Made by a program: the position numbers and the translations under genes. From NCBI GenBank assembly GCA_963921255.3, contig CAWUEW020000003.1, positions 186,001-250,000 of the forward strand: a stretch of DNA of 64,000 nt, given 5' to 3'. Position 1 is the first letter of the stretch, and each line of letters opens with the position of its first letter. Shown in pieces: positions 1 through 8,261 of the stretch. The notes beneath the pieces were generated by a model. The model saw only the letters and a program-made list of their open reading frames with translations. It was not told where the DNA came from and ran no database searches. Origin of the DNA: JANSYL01 sp963921255 (GTDB taxonomy: Bacteria; Pseudomonadota; Alphaproteobacteria; Rhodobacterales; Rhodobacteraceae).

Positions 1-351
1 TTCGACCGCAAAGGGCAGGTCAGCTACCCGGTGGACGCGGGCGATGCCGACACGATCATGATGGCGGCGATCGAAGCGGGCGCCGAGGATGTAGAAAGCT
101 CGGAGGATGGCCACATCATCTGGTGCGCCGACACCGATTTGAACGAGGTCTCGACCGCGCTGGAAGCGGATCTGGGCGAGTCGGAATCGACCAAGCTGGT
201 CTGGAAACCGCAGACCACGACCGAGCTGGACCTGGAAAGCGCGCAGAAGCTGATGAAGCTGATCGAAGCGCTGGAAGATGATGACGACATCCAGACCGTG
301 ACGGCGAATTTCGAGATCTCGGACGAGGTGATGGAGCAGCTCTCGGCCTGA
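1..351 (+). CDS. YebC/PmpR family protein, C-terminal part (5' end outside window)
   Basis: The frame is open from the first base and ends in TGA at 349-351, giving 116 visible residues of a family that is about 245 residues long, so roughly the last half is present. The acidic stretch, the EVSTALEADLG segment and the ending ISDEVMEQLSA are typical of YebC/TACO1-type proteins. Known members act either as DNA-binding regulators or as factors that relieve ribosome stalling; the sequence does not say which applies here. The next gene is convergent, and a dispersed repeat with two hairpins lies directly downstream. Confidence 0.85.
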   Translation, partial: FDRKGQVSYPVDAGDADTIMMAAIEAGAEDVESSEDGHIIWCADTDLNEVSTALEADLGESESTKLVWKPQTTTELDLESAQKLMKLIEALEDDDDIQTVTANFEISDEVMEQLSA

Positions 352-378
352 GGGCGGCTCCTGTGATCGGGGCGCGGA

Positions 379-440
379 GGGGGCTGTCTGCCCCCGCTGC
401 CTGCGGCAGCCCCCCGAGGATAATTTGAAAACAGAGACGA
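379..440 (+). repeat. Dispersed intergenic repeat, copy 1 (hairpins plus GGATA...ACAGAGA tail)
   Basis: Two perfect hairpins, GGGGGC/GCCCCC with a 5-base loop (379-395) and GCTGCC/GGCAGC with a 3-base loop (396-410), are followed by an AT-richer tail at 419-440 that contains AAACAGAGACGA. Nearly the same tail occurs at 41999-42020 and 60041-60062. The hairpins could also end transcription of the preceding gene, although no clean U-run follows them. Confidence 0.55.
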
Positions 441-516
441 TCTGGGGTCTGCTTATGCGTGAGCGGAAGGGTAAGACCCTGAGATTGCAGAGGTTCTCAG
501 CGGCGTTCACCGTGGG

Positions 517-1386
517 TTAGGGGTTTGGTGCTGCCGCCCGGAGCGCCGCGGTGAGGGGCGCCAGCGCGTCCTTGGACCGGCGCGGGACCTGCCAGAAAAG
601 CGGCGTTTCCAGACGGATGGCAGGGTTCAGATCGACCAGCGCACCGCTGTCGAGATGCGGCAGCACGATCTCGACCGGGTTCACGGCCCATCCCAGGCCC
701 GCGATGGCGGCGGCGGTGATGTCCTGGGTCGAGGCGATGTAATGGGTCGGCAAGGTGACGCGCGCGCCAGTTGCGGCCTCGGCCCAGGCGCGTTGCAGCC
801 GATCTTTGCGATTGAACGTGATGGCTGGCGCGTGACCCAGGGCAGCGGCGCTGAGCCCGCCTGCAAAGTGCCGTGCGACGAACGTGGGCGCGGCGAAGGC
901 CACGTAGACCAGCGGGCCAAGCGGCCGCGCATCACACCCGGCGACCGGTTTGTCGGAGGCAGTGATGGCCGCGGCCACGTCACCCGCGCGCAACAATTCG
1001 GCCGAGTGATCCTGATCGTCGATCACCAGATCAAACAGCAGGTCCGGCACGGCGGCGAGGGCGGGCAGAACCCAGGTGGCCAGGCTGTCTGCGGTGACCG
1101 CGATGCGCAGGGGAGTGGGCGAAGGGGCCGCCAATTGGCTGAGATCGCGGGCCAGTTGACGTTCCATCAGACCAAGCTGTTCGGCATGGGCCAGAAGGCG
1201 CCGGCCCGCCTCGGTCGGGGTTGGGGGACGGGTGCGATGGATCAGGACCGTTCCCATCTGTTCTTCCAACGCCTTGATGCGTTGGGAGATGGCGGATTGC
1301 GTGATGTGCAACTGCCCGGCGGCGGCGTCGAAGGATCCGGTGTGCAGGATGGCGGAAAACGCGGCGAGGGCAGAGCGGTCTATCAT
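517..1386 (-). CDS. LysR family regulator, ArgP/LysG type
   Basis: A 289-residue LysR-type regulator. Residues about 1-60 form the winged helix-turn-helix (LHITQSAISQRIKALEEQMG), followed by a periplasmic-binding-like effector domain. The family ArgP/IciA/LysG senses lysine or arginine and activates a basic amino acid exporter. The divergently transcribed neighbour is exactly such an exporter, which is the classic arrangement and the main support for the subtype. A dyad that overlaps its own start codon (1379-1405) suggests autoregulation. The gene is 166 bases from the YebC-like gene and convergent with it. A specific symbol is withheld because effector preference cannot be read from the sequence. 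Confidence 0.85.
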   Translation of the reverse strand: MIDRSALAAFSAILHTGSFDAAAGQLHITQSAISQRIKALEEQMGTVLIHRTRPPTPTEAGRRLLAHAEQLGLMERQLARDLSQLAAPSPTPLRIAVTADSLATWVLPALAAVPDLLFDLVIDDQDHSAELLRAGDVAAAITASDKPVAGCDARPLGPLVYVAFAAPTFVARHFAGGLSAAALGHAPAITFNRKDRLQRAWAEAATGARVTLPTHYIASTQDITAAAIAGLGWAVNPVEIVLPHLDSGALVDLNPAIRLETPLFWQVPRRSKDALAPLTAALRAAAPNP

Positions 1387-1405
1387 TAGGTGAACTTATG
1401 ATAGA
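1379..1405. promoter_or_regulatory. Probable operator between regulator and exporter genes
   Basis: An 8-base inverted repeat, TCTATCAT at 1379-1386 and ATGATAGA at 1398-1405, is separated by 11 bases. It covers the start codon of the LysR gene and lies about 80 bases upstream of the exporter start. LysR regulators commonly bind such interrupted dyads in divergent promoters. The assignment is inferred from position. Confidence 0.5.
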
Positions 1406-1482
1406 TTAGAATGTTTCGCTAGACGCAAGCTGTGGCGGGCGGTAGGCCGCGGTCGATCTGACCTTGCCCCCCGAGCACGCCA

Positions 1483-2088
1483 ATGCTTGCTGCCGCCCTT
1501 GCCGGATTTGCCCTGTCCTTCAGCCTGATCCTGGCGATCGGGGCGCAAAATGCCTTTGTCCTGCGGCAGGGGCTGCGGCGCGCCCATGTCGGCGCGGTGG
1601 TGGCCATCTGCTGCGTGAGCGAGGCGATTCTGATCTTTGCCGGTGTCGCGGGGTTCGGGGCCGTTGCCCAGGCTGCCCCGTGGGCGCTGGACGCGATGCG
1701 GTGGGGCGGGGCGGTGTTCTTGCTGTGGTACGCGGTCAAAAGCTTTCGCGAGGCCATGGGCGCGGATGCCGCCCTGGTCGACGATGGGGCGAAGGCCGGC
1801 GGGCTGGCGGCCGCGGTGAGCACGGCGCTGGTGCTGACCTGGGCCAACCCGCATGTTTATCTGGACACGGTGGGGCTGATCGGCGCGGTGGCAGCGCAAT
1901 ACGGGCCAGCGCGCTGGATGTTCGGGCTGGGCGCGCTGAGCGCCAGTTGCGTGTTCTTCGCGCTTCTGGGCTATGGCGCGAGGGCCTTGGCCCCGATCTT
2001 TGCCCGACCGGCGGCCTGGCGCATTCTGGATGCGGTGGTCGGTGCCACGATGCTGGCCATCGCGGTGAAGCTGGTCTTCTTGTCCTAG
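1483..2088 (+). CDS. LysE/ArgO family amino acid exporter
   Basis: A 201-residue inner-membrane protein with about six hydrophobic segments. The N-terminal AIGAQNAFVLRQGL is the LysE/ArgO signature, and TWANPHVYLDTVGLIG is the second conserved segment. Members export lysine, arginine or toxic analogues when internal levels rise. Length matches the family. It is divergent from an ArgP/LysG-like regulator, so induction by basic amino acids is expected. The ATG at 1483 is chosen because it begins directly with the first membrane helix. Confidence 0.9.
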   Translation: MLAAALAGFALSFSLILAIGAQNAFVLRQGLRRAHVGAVVAICCVSEAILIFAGVAGFGAVAQAAPWALDAMRWGGAVFLLWYAVKSFREAMGADAALVDDGAKAGGLAAAVSTALVLTWANPHVYLDTVGLIGAVAAQYGPARWMFGLGALSASCVFFALLGYGARALAPIFARPAAWRILDAVVGATMLAIAVKLVFLS

Positions 2089-2130
2089 TGGCCTTGCGGT
2101 CCGGGGCGAAACCGGGTCCTGTGCCGCCAT

Positions 2131-3048
2131 ATGGAACCCTCCGCCGCACCACCGCAGAAACCGCAATCCCGCCCGGTGATTGGCATCTTCTGGATGCTGG
2201 TGACCGGGCTGTGCTTTGTGGCGGTGACGGCCAGCGTTAAATTCGTGGGTGATGCAGTGCCGCCGGCGCAGGCTGCGTTCCTGCGCTATGTGCTGGGTCT
2301 GGTCTTTCTGATCCCGATGATCCCGGTGATGCGGCGCACGACGCTGAGCGCGCGGGCGATCCGGCTGTTCGGGGTGCGGGGCGTGGCGCATACGGCGGGG
2401 GTGATTTGCTGGTTCTATGCCATGACGCAGATCCCCATCGCCGAGGTGACGGCGATGAATTACCTCAACCCGGTCTATGTATCGGTTCTGGCGATTTTCG
2501 TTCTGGGCGAGCGCATGGCGATGCGGCGCATCCTGGCCGTGGTCGTGGCGCTGATCGGGGCGTTCATCATCCTGCGCCCGGGCTTTCGGGAGTTGAACCC
2601 GGGCCATATCGCGATGCTGTTCACGGCGGTCGCCTTTGCCGTGGGATACCTGATTGCCAAGATCATGGCCGATGAGGTGCCAGCGGCGGTCGTGGTGTTC
2701 ATGCTGTCGATCACGGTGACCCTTGGATTGGCGCCCTTCGCGCTGGTGCAGTGGGTGCCGGTGGGGCCGCGCGAATTGGGGCTGTTGTTCCTGACGGCGG
2801 TGTTCGCGACGGCGGGACATTACACGATGACGCTGGCCTTTTCCGCGGCCCCCCTGACCGTCACGCAGCCGGTGACCTTCTTGCAGCTGATCTGGGCGAC
2901 CCTGTTGGGCGTCGTTGTCTTTGCGGAACCGGTGGATGTCTGGGTGATCCTGGGCGGAACGCTGATCATCGCGGCGGTGACCTTTATCACCTGGCGCGAG
3001 GCTGCCTTGCGGCGCAGTCGCGCAAAAGCGCAGTCAGAGCCTTTGTAA
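2131..3048 (+). CDS. DMT family (EamA) permease
   Basis: A 305-residue integral membrane protein with about ten hydrophobic segments arranged as two EamA repeats. The segments MTQIPIAEVTAMNYLNPVYV and FLQLIWATLLGVVVF are typical of drug/metabolite transporters related to RhaT and YdcZ-like proteins. The substrate cannot be deduced. The gene follows the LysE-type exporter by 42 bases in the same direction, so it may be cotranscribed, but a functional link is not implied by the sequence. Confidence 0.85.
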   Translation: MEPSAAPPQKPQSRPVIGIFWMLVTGLCFVAVTASVKFVGDAVPPAQAAFLRYVLGLVFLIPMIPVMRRTTLSARAIRLFGVRGVAHTAGVICWFYAMTQIPIAEVTAMNYLNPVYVSVLAIFVLGERMAMRRILAVVVALIGAFIILRPGFRELNPGHIAMLFTAVAFAVGYLIAKIMADEVPAAVVVFMLSITVTLGLAPFALVQWVPVGPRELGLLFLTAVFATAGHYTMTLAFSAAPLTVTQPVTFLQLIWATLLGVVVFAEPVDVWVILGGTLIIAAVTFITWREAALRRSRAKAQSEPL

Positions 3049-3184
3049 GACGCCTCAAAATTGTGCAGATGGGCATGCCATCGCACACCGCCAATCCAAA
3101 CAAACATGCTGCGATGCGGCATTAGCGGTAGCGGCGCTTGTATCACATGTCGGGACTAATTTCGTCTGCAAGGGCGGAGGGTTC

Positions 3185-3880
3185 ATGACACTCGAAGCAC
3201 TGATATTCGGTGGGTTAGGCAGCTTGGTCGAGTGCTCGGATTTAGACCGGGCGGCTTGGAATGCGGCGTTCCGCATGCACGACGTGGCGTGGGAATGGTC
3301 CTTCGATACCTATGCGGAATTGTTGCGCGACGGCGGGGACCGGCAATTGGCGGCCCGCTATGCCGCGCATCTGAACCAGATTGTCGAGGCCGAGGCGCTG
3401 GACGCGACGCATCAGAAGCTGTTTGCCGCGCAGCTGTCGGCGGCGGTGCCGTTGCGCCCCGGCGTGGCGCGGGTTCTGAACTGGGCGGCGCGCGGGGGGC
3501 TGAAGCTGGCCCTTGTCAGCCGCTCGGACGTGACGCCGGTTCAGGCGTTGCTTTCGGCCACGGCCCGGGAGCGCGGCGGGGTGCAGTTCGATGTCGCGGT
3601 CCTGCGGTCGGACGTGGCGCGATTGGCGCCGGACCCGGAAGGCATGGTGCAGGCGGCCGAGCGGTTGGACGTGGGCACGGGTCGGACGGTGGTGGTGGCG
3701 GACACGCCCGTCGCCGCGCAGGCCGCACAGGCGGCGGGTTTGCCGGTGGTGGCCTTTCCGGGCCTCTTGGCGGAAGCCGATCCCGACGCGTTTACCAACT
3801 GCCCCATGGCCCATGTCCTGAGCCCCGAGGGCCTGACCCGCGCGTGGCGGGACGCGATCTCGCAAACGCCTGCGGAATAA
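3185..3880 (+). CDS. HAD-like protein lacking the catalytic aspartate (probable pseudoenzyme)
   Basis: A 231-residue protein with the outline of a CbbY/phosphoglycolate phosphatase-type HAD hydrolase: helical cap after residue 15, motif II serine in LALVSRSD, and a late VVVADTPVAAQAAQAAGLP segment. Motif I, normally DxDGTL with the nucleophilic Asp, reads FGGLGSL, so both aspartates are missing. Motif III also lacks the usual lysine (RLAPDPEG). Known HAD chemistry needs the first Asp, so phosphatase activity is unlikely; a binding or structural role is inferred. Start codon ATG 3185 follows GGCGGAGGG. The downstream neighbour is a DUF465 protein. Confidence 0.75.
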   Translation: MTLEALIFGGLGSLVECSDLDRAAWNAAFRMHDVAWEWSFDTYAELLRDGGDRQLAARYAAHLNQIVEAEALDATHQKLFAAQLSAAVPLRPGVARVLNWAARGGLKLALVSRSDVTPVQALLSATARERGGVQFDVAVLRSDVARLAPDPEGMVQAAERLDVGTGRTVVVADTPVAAQAAQAAGLPVVAFPGLLAEADPDAFTNCPMAHVLSPEGLTRAWRDAISQTPAE

Positions 3881-3968
3881 CACGCCGCTTGATCTGCCTC
3901 AAAGTCGCGAAAACCGACTCGGCGCTAGGGTATTTTTCCAGGGAACACTCGGGAGCAAGGAGGCTGCA

Positions 3969-4214
3969 ATGTCCCATACACCTCATGAATTGGCCGAAGA
4001 CTTTCCGGGCGACGCGGAGAAGATCCACGCGCTGAAGGTTTCGAACCCGCATTTCGCCCGTTTGATGGACGAGTACCACGAGGTGAACCGTGCTGTGCAT
4101 CGCGCCGAAACCGGCGTGGAACCGTGTGATCAGTTGGCCGAGACGCAGATGCGCAAGGACCGGATGCGCCTGAAGGATGAGATCGCGGGCATGCTGTCTA
4201 AAGCGGATGCCTGA
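3969..4214 (+). CDS. DUF465/YdcH family small protein
   Basis: An 81-residue, charged, helical protein. The segment LKVSNPHFARLMDEYHEVNRA and the later LKDEI are the DUF465 (YdcH) signature of a short coiled-coil protein with no established function. It has a good ribosome site (AAGGAGG at 3958-3964). An intrinsic terminator follows at 4237-4266, so transcription ends here. The following gene is on the other strand. Confidence 0.85.
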   Translation: MSHTPHELAEDFPGDAEKIHALKVSNPHFARLMDEYHEVNRAVHRAETGVEPCDQLAETQMRKDRMRLKDEIAGMLSKADA

Positions 4215-4236
4215 CGACGGTCTGACGTGACCGGGG

Positions 4237-4266
4237 GGCCGCCTGCTTGTTCCAGGCGGCCTTTTT
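4237..4266 (+). terminator. Intrinsic terminator after the DUF465 gene
   Basis: GGCCGCCTG (4237-4245) pairs perfectly with CAGGCGGCC (4253-4261) across a 7-base loop and is followed by TTTTT. It sits between two convergent genes. Confidence 0.85.
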
Positions 4267-4275
4267 CATTCAGGC

Positions 4276-4734
4276 CTAGGCCTCGGCGTCGCGGCCTTCG
4301 ACATGGGCCTGGAAGCGTTCGAAGAACTGGTCGGCCATCTTGGTGGCGAAACTGTCGATCAGGCGCGAGCCCAGTTGCGCAAGCTTGCCGCCGACCTTCG
4401 CGTCGACGTCGTAGTGCAGGTCCGTGCCGCCGCCTTCTGCATCGCTGAGCATCACCTTGGCGCCGCCTTTGGCAAAGCCCGCAACGCCGCCTTTGCCTTC
4501 GCCCGAGATGGTGTAGCTTTCCTCGGGCACGATGTCGGAGAGGGTCACTTCGCCTTTGAAGGTCGCCTTCACCGGGCCGACCTTCTGTTTGACGACGGCG
4601 GCGAAGCCTTCTTCGGGGCTGCCCGTCAATTCTTCGCACCCCGGGATGCATTCCCGCAGAACATCGGCGCTGTTGAGGGCCGCCCAAACGGTGGCGCGGT
4701 CGGCTGCGATGGTGCGGGTGGCGTGCATTTCCAT
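4276..4734 (-). CDS. SRPBCC family protein, CoxG-like
   Basis: A 152-residue START/SRPBCC fold protein. MHATRTIAADRATVWAALNS at the N-terminus, PGCEELTG and the VKATFKGEV segment match the carbon monoxide dehydrogenase subunit G (CoxG) family, whose members recruit or bind hydrophobic ligands or membranes. No CO dehydrogenase genes are nearby, so the role is unknown. It lies 57 bases downstream of the efflux pump gene on the same strand and may be cotranscribed with it. Confidence 0.8.
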   Translation of the reverse strand: MEMHATRTIAADRATVWAALNSADVLRECIPGCEELTGSPEEGFAAVVKQKVGPVKATFKGEVTLSDIVPEESYTISGEGKGGVAGFAKGGAKVMLSDAEGGGTDLHYDVDAKVGGKLAQLGSRLIDSFATKMADQFFERFQAHVEGRDAEA

Positions 4735-4791
4735 GGGGGTCTTCCTTTTGGCCGTCTCTGCGTAAGGGGTAGTGGGCGCGGGGGTGCGCTG

Positions 4792-6012
4792 TCAACGATT
4801 GCCTGTCACCTGCCGTTCGCGGCGGATCGTGTAGACGATGGAGGCCACGGCCAGAACGGATGTGATCAGCATGATGTAGATCAGCGGGAAGGCCCCGTTT
4901 TCGCCCGTCAGCAACGCGCCCGCGAGGGCCGACAGGGCCGCGCCCCCGCCGATCATGATTGCGCCGCCCAATCCGCTCGCCGTGCCGGCCAGATGCGGGC
5001 GCACCGACAACATGCCAGAGGTGGCATTGGGCAGGACCATGCCGTTGCCCAGACCGACGAAGGTGGTGAACCCGAAGAAGACCAACGCGGTCTTTGCCCC
5101 GGCGAGGAAGAACAGAAGCGAGGCCAGCAGACCGGCCGCAGACAGGATCGAGCCGATCAGGATCATCTGGTTGATACCCAGACGCACCGAGAACCGGCCC
5201 GAGATCCAGTTGCCAAAGAAATACCCCAAGGCCGGCGCGCCGAAATAGAGGCCCACGAGGGCCGGGGACAGGCCGAAGACTTCGGACCACACGAACGGCG
5301 CCCCGCCGAGATAGGCAAAGAACGCGCCCGAGGCGAAGGCCGCCGCGAGGCAGTAGCCCCAGAACCGGCGCGCGGTCAGAAGTTCGGGGTATTCCGCAAA
5401 TTGTGCGCGGAAGGACGTAGATGTGGTGCGGGCAGTTTCGCCCAGATCGCTCCAGACCAGGTAAAGGACGATCGTCCCGATCAGCAGCAACAACCAGAAG
5501 TTCGAGTGCCAGCCGAGCGCCTGATCCAGTACACCACCGATGGCCGGGCCGATCATTGGCACGACGGCCATACCCATCGTGACATAGCCGATCTGGCTGG
5601 CGGCTTGGTCCGCCGGGTACATGTCCCGCACAACGGCCCGTCCCAGAACGAGGCCCGCGACAATCACCGCCTGCATCATGCGAAAGACCAGGAAGATCTC
5701 GACCGTGGGCGCCAGGATGCAGCCGACTGTCGCAATCAGGAACAGGCTGATGGCCCAGAGCAGCACGGGCCTGCGGCCGAACCGGTCGGAGACAGGCCCG
5801 ATCACGATCTGCAAACAGGCATTCACGGCCAGATAGAGCGCCACCGACAGCTGCATCAGCCAATAGTCGGTGTCGAAATAGGTCGACATCTGGGGCAGCG
5901 ACGGCAGGAAGATGTTCATCGACAGCGCGCCGAGGCCCGTCAGAACGATCAAGGTGAAGATATGAGGCGGGGTGGTCCGATCGCGGAAGCGGACCAGAGG
6001 CGCTGCAGTCAT
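4792..6012 (-). CDS. MFS multidrug efflux transporter, Bcr/CflA type
   Basis: A 406-residue major facilitator with about 12 membrane segments. LPSLPQMSTYFDTD in the first loop, GPVSDRFGRRPVLLW (MFS motif A) and RMMQAVIVAGLVLGRAVVRD are typical of Bcr/CflA drug/H+ antiporters (bicyclomycin, chloramphenicol and related compounds in characterised members). The actual substrate is unknown. Its start faces the pccB control region at 6013-6275, so the two genes are divergent. Confidence 0.85.
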   Translation of the reverse strand: MTAAPLVRFRDRTTPPHIFTLIVLTGLGALSMNIFLPSLPQMSTYFDTDYWLMQLSVALYLAVNACLQIVIGPVSDRFGRRPVLLWAISLFLIATVGCILAPTVEIFLVFRMMQAVIVAGLVLGRAVVRDMYPADQAASQIGYVTMGMAVVPMIGPAIGGVLDQALGWHSNFWLLLLIGTIVLYLVWSDLGETARTTSTSFRAQFAEYPELLTARRFWGYCLAAAFASGAFFAYLGGAPFVWSEVFGLSPALVGLYFGAPALGYFFGNWISGRFSVRLGINQMILIGSILSAAGLLASLLFFLAGAKTALVFFGFTTFVGLGNGMVLPNATSGMLSVRPHLAGTASGLGGAIMIGGGAALSALAGALLTGENGAFPLIYIMLITSVLAVASIVYTIRRERQVTGNR

Positions 6013-6028
6013 GGTATTGAGCTATGCT

Positions 6029-6150
6029 GCAAATCCGGCAGCGTCCAGACCAAGTTCTGTGCATGAATGCGCAAATCTTCCGAGTGCAGACCCCGTCGCC
6101 CCGGCAAATCGACAGATTATTGCGCTAACATGTCTCGATTTTTGCAAAAC
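6029..6150. promoter_or_regulatory. Cluster of GCAAATC motifs and one TTTTTGCAAAA box upstream of pccB
   Basis: GCAAATC occurs at 6029-6035, 6071-6077 and 6104-6110, and TTTTTGCAAAA at 6139-6149 holds the palindrome TTTGCAAA (6141-6148). In Rhodobacter sphaeroides the acyl-CoA sensing regulator PccR recognises paired TTTGCAAA boxes upstream of pccB. Only one full box is present here, without a second copy at the expected spacing, so PccR-type control is plausible but not proven. No pccR gene lies in the window. Confidence 0.45.
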
Positions 6151-6275
6151 CATCCCTTTCGGACTCGCGCCCGCCCGACTGCGCCAATAGGTTGCGCGAC
6201 AAAGGCCGGGTGCACGCGGTATGACCACGCGAAACCAAAACGGTCCAAGCACAAACATTCGGGAAGGGGACGCCC

Positions 6276-7808
6276 ATGAAAGACATCCTGCAAGAGCTCG
6301 ACAATCGCCGCGACGAAGCCCGTTTGGGGGGTGGCCAGAAGCGGATCGACAGCCAGCACGCGAAGGGCAAACTGACCGCCCGCGAACGGATCGAGGTCTT
6401 GCTCGATGAAGGAAGCTTCGAGGAATACGATATGTTCGTAACCCATCGCTGCACCGATTTCGGGATGGAGGCGTCGAAACCCCGGGGCGATGGTGTCGTG
6501 ACCGGGTGGGGCACGATCAACGGGCGCATGGTCTATGTGTTCAGCCAGGATTTCACCGTTCTGGGCGGATCGGTGTCGGAAACCCATGGCGCGAAGATCT
6601 GCAAGATCATGGATATGGCGATGCAGAACGGCGCACCGGTGATCGGCATCAACGACAGTGGCGGCGCGCGCATCCAGGAAGGCGTCAGCTCTCTCGCGGC
6701 CTATGGCGAAGTGTTCCAGCGCAACATTGATGCTTCGGGCGTGGTGCCGCAAATCAGTGTCATCATGGGGCCATGTGCCGGCGGCGCGGTCTATTCGCCC
6801 GCGATGACCGACTTTATCTTCATGGTCAAAGACAGCTCGTACATGTTCGTCACCGGACCGGACGTGGTGAAGACGGTGACCAACGAACAGGTCACCGCCG
6901 AAGAGTTGGGCGGTGCCGGCACGCACACCAAGAAATCCTCGGTCGCCGACGGCGCGTTCGAAAACGATGTGGAAGCCTTGGGCGAAATTCGCCGCCTCGT
7001 CGACTTCCTGCCGCTGTCGAACCGGGAAAAGCCCCCGGTGCGCCCGTTTTTCGACAGCCCCGAGCGGGTGGAAGACAGCCTGGACACGCTGGTGCCCGAC
7101 AACCCCAACGTGCCCTACGACATGAAGGAATTGATCCTGAAGATCGCGGATGAGGGGGATTTCTACGAAATTCAGGAGGATTTCGCGGGCAACATCATCA
7201 CCGGCTTCATCCGGTTGGAGGGGCAGACCGTGGGCGTGGTGGCGAACCAGCCGATGGTTCTGGCCGGGGTTCTGGACATCGACAGCGCCCGCAAGGCGGC
7301 CCGGTTCGTGCGGTTCTGCGATGCGTTTGAAATCCCGCTTCTGACGCTGGTTGACGTGCCCGGGTTCCTGCCCGGCACCAGCCAGGAATACAATGGCGTC
7401 ATCAAGCATGGGGCGAAGCTGCTGTTTGCCTATGGCGAGGCCACAATAACGAAGGTGACGGTCATCACCCGCAAAGCCTATGGCGGCGCCTATGTGGTGA
7501 TGAGCTCCAAGCACATGCAGGGCGATATCAACTATGCGTGGCCGACCTCGGAGATTGCGGTGATGGGCGCCAAGGGCGCGGTCGAGATTCTGCACCGCGC
7601 CGATCTGGGCGATGCCGAGAAGATCGCGGCGCATACGACCGAGTATGAAGACCGCTTTGCCAACCCGTTCGTGGCGGCCGAGCGCGGCTTCATCGACGAG
7701 GTGATCCAGCCCCGTTCGACCCGTCGCCGTGTCTGCCGGGCCTTTGCGATGCTGCGCACGAAGAAGCAGACCAAGCCCTGGAAGAAGCACGACAACATTC
7801 CGCTCTGA
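6276..7808 (+). CDS. pccB: Propionyl-CoA carboxylase beta subunit (carboxyltransferase)
   Basis: A 510-residue acyl-CoA carboxyltransferase. It transfers the carboxyl group from carboxybiotin on PccA to propionyl-CoA, giving (S)-methylmalonyl-CoA. Visible hallmarks are the biotin-dependent carboxyltransferase motifs SGGARIQEGV, GPCAGGAVYSPA (acyl-CoA oxyanion site), TLVDVPGFLPGT and KAYGGAYVVMSSKHM. Length is normal for the family. The start ATG 6276 is preceded by a GGAAGGGG ribosome site. pccA lies 2.7 kb downstream and the methylmalonyl-CoA mutase 6.2 kb downstream, so the segment encodes most of the route from propionyl-CoA to succinyl-CoA. The upstream TTTGCAAA box suggests induction by propionyl-CoA. 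Confidence 0.95.
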   Translation: MKDILQELDNRRDEARLGGGQKRIDSQHAKGKLTARERIEVLLDEGSFEEYDMFVTHRCTDFGMEASKPRGDGVVTGWGTINGRMVYVFSQDFTVLGGSVSETHGAKICKIMDMAMQNGAPVIGINDSGGARIQEGVSSLAAYGEVFQRNIDASGVVPQISVIMGPCAGGAVYSPAMTDFIFMVKDSSYMFVTGPDVVKTVTNEQVTAEELGGAGTHTKKSSVADGAFENDVEALGEIRRLVDFLPLSNREKPPVRPFFDSPERVEDSLDTLVPDNPNVPYDMKELILKIADEGDFYEIQEDFAGNIITGFIRLEGQTVGVVANQPMVLAGVLDIDSARKAARFVRFCDAFEIPLLTLVDVPGFLPGTSQEYNGVIKHGAKLLFAYGEATITKVTVITRKAYGGAYVVMSSKHMQGDINYAWPTSEIAVMGAKGAVEILHRADLGDAEKIAAHTTEYEDRFANPFVAAERGFIDEVIQPRSTRRRVCRAFAMLRTKKQTKPWKKHDNIPL

Positions 7809-7865
7809 GGGCGGGTTTCCGGATGGATGCCTGAGGCGGTGCGCGTGCCGCGTCAAGGAGGGATG

Positions 7866-8261
7866 ATGAGCGATCCGATTTTCCACATGATCTCGAACGG
7901 GCCGCGGCCCGTGGCGCCGTTTTCCCATGCGGTGGAGCAGGATGGGTGGGTGCTCTTGACCGGGCAGATGCCGACCGACCCGGAGGCCCCGGATGCACCG
8001 CTGCCCGAGGGGATCGAGGCGCAGACGCGGCGGGTGATGGACAATCTGGCGTTGATCCTGGACGGGCTGGGGTTGGATCTGAGCCATGTGCTGCAGATGC
8101 GGGCCTATCTGACCGCGTTCGAGCGCGACTACGCCGCGTTCAACACCACCTACCAAAGCTATTTCCCCGAGGACCGGCGCCCGGCGCGCACGACCATCGG
8201 GGTGACCGCTCTGGCGGTGGGGGCGTTGGTCGAAATTGACTGCGTGGCGAAGCGCCCTTGA
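7866..8261 (+). CDS. RidA (YjgF/YER057c/UK114) family protein
   Basis: A 131-residue RidA-fold protein. PVAPFSHAV and VLLTGQMPTDP near the N-terminus and RPARTTIGVTALAVGALVEI near the end are the family pattern; the arginine of PARTTI corresponds to the residue that binds carboxylates in active RidA deaminases. Such proteins hydrolyse reactive enamine/imine intermediates. Two ATGs (7863, 7866) follow AAGGAGGG at 7855-7862; 7866 is chosen for spacing. The next gene overlaps its stop by four bases (TTGA), so they are probably translationally coupled. Confidence 0.85.
   Translation: MSDPIFHMISNGPRPVAPFSHAVEQDGWVLLTGQMPTDPEAPDAPLPEGIEAQTRRVMDNLALILDGLGLDLSHVLQMRAYLTAFERDYAAFNTTYQSYFPEDRRPARTTIGVTALAVGALVEIDCVAKRP

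Noticed and set aside
4130..6064. Long open frames on both strands across the SRPBCC and efflux pump region (up to 644 codons)
   Set aside because: They run across two real genes and an intergenic gap in the wrong frame and have no domain or ribosome site.
6117..8156. A 679-codon minus-strand frame opposite pccB
   Set aside because: It is antisense to pccB, with skewed composition and no family signature.
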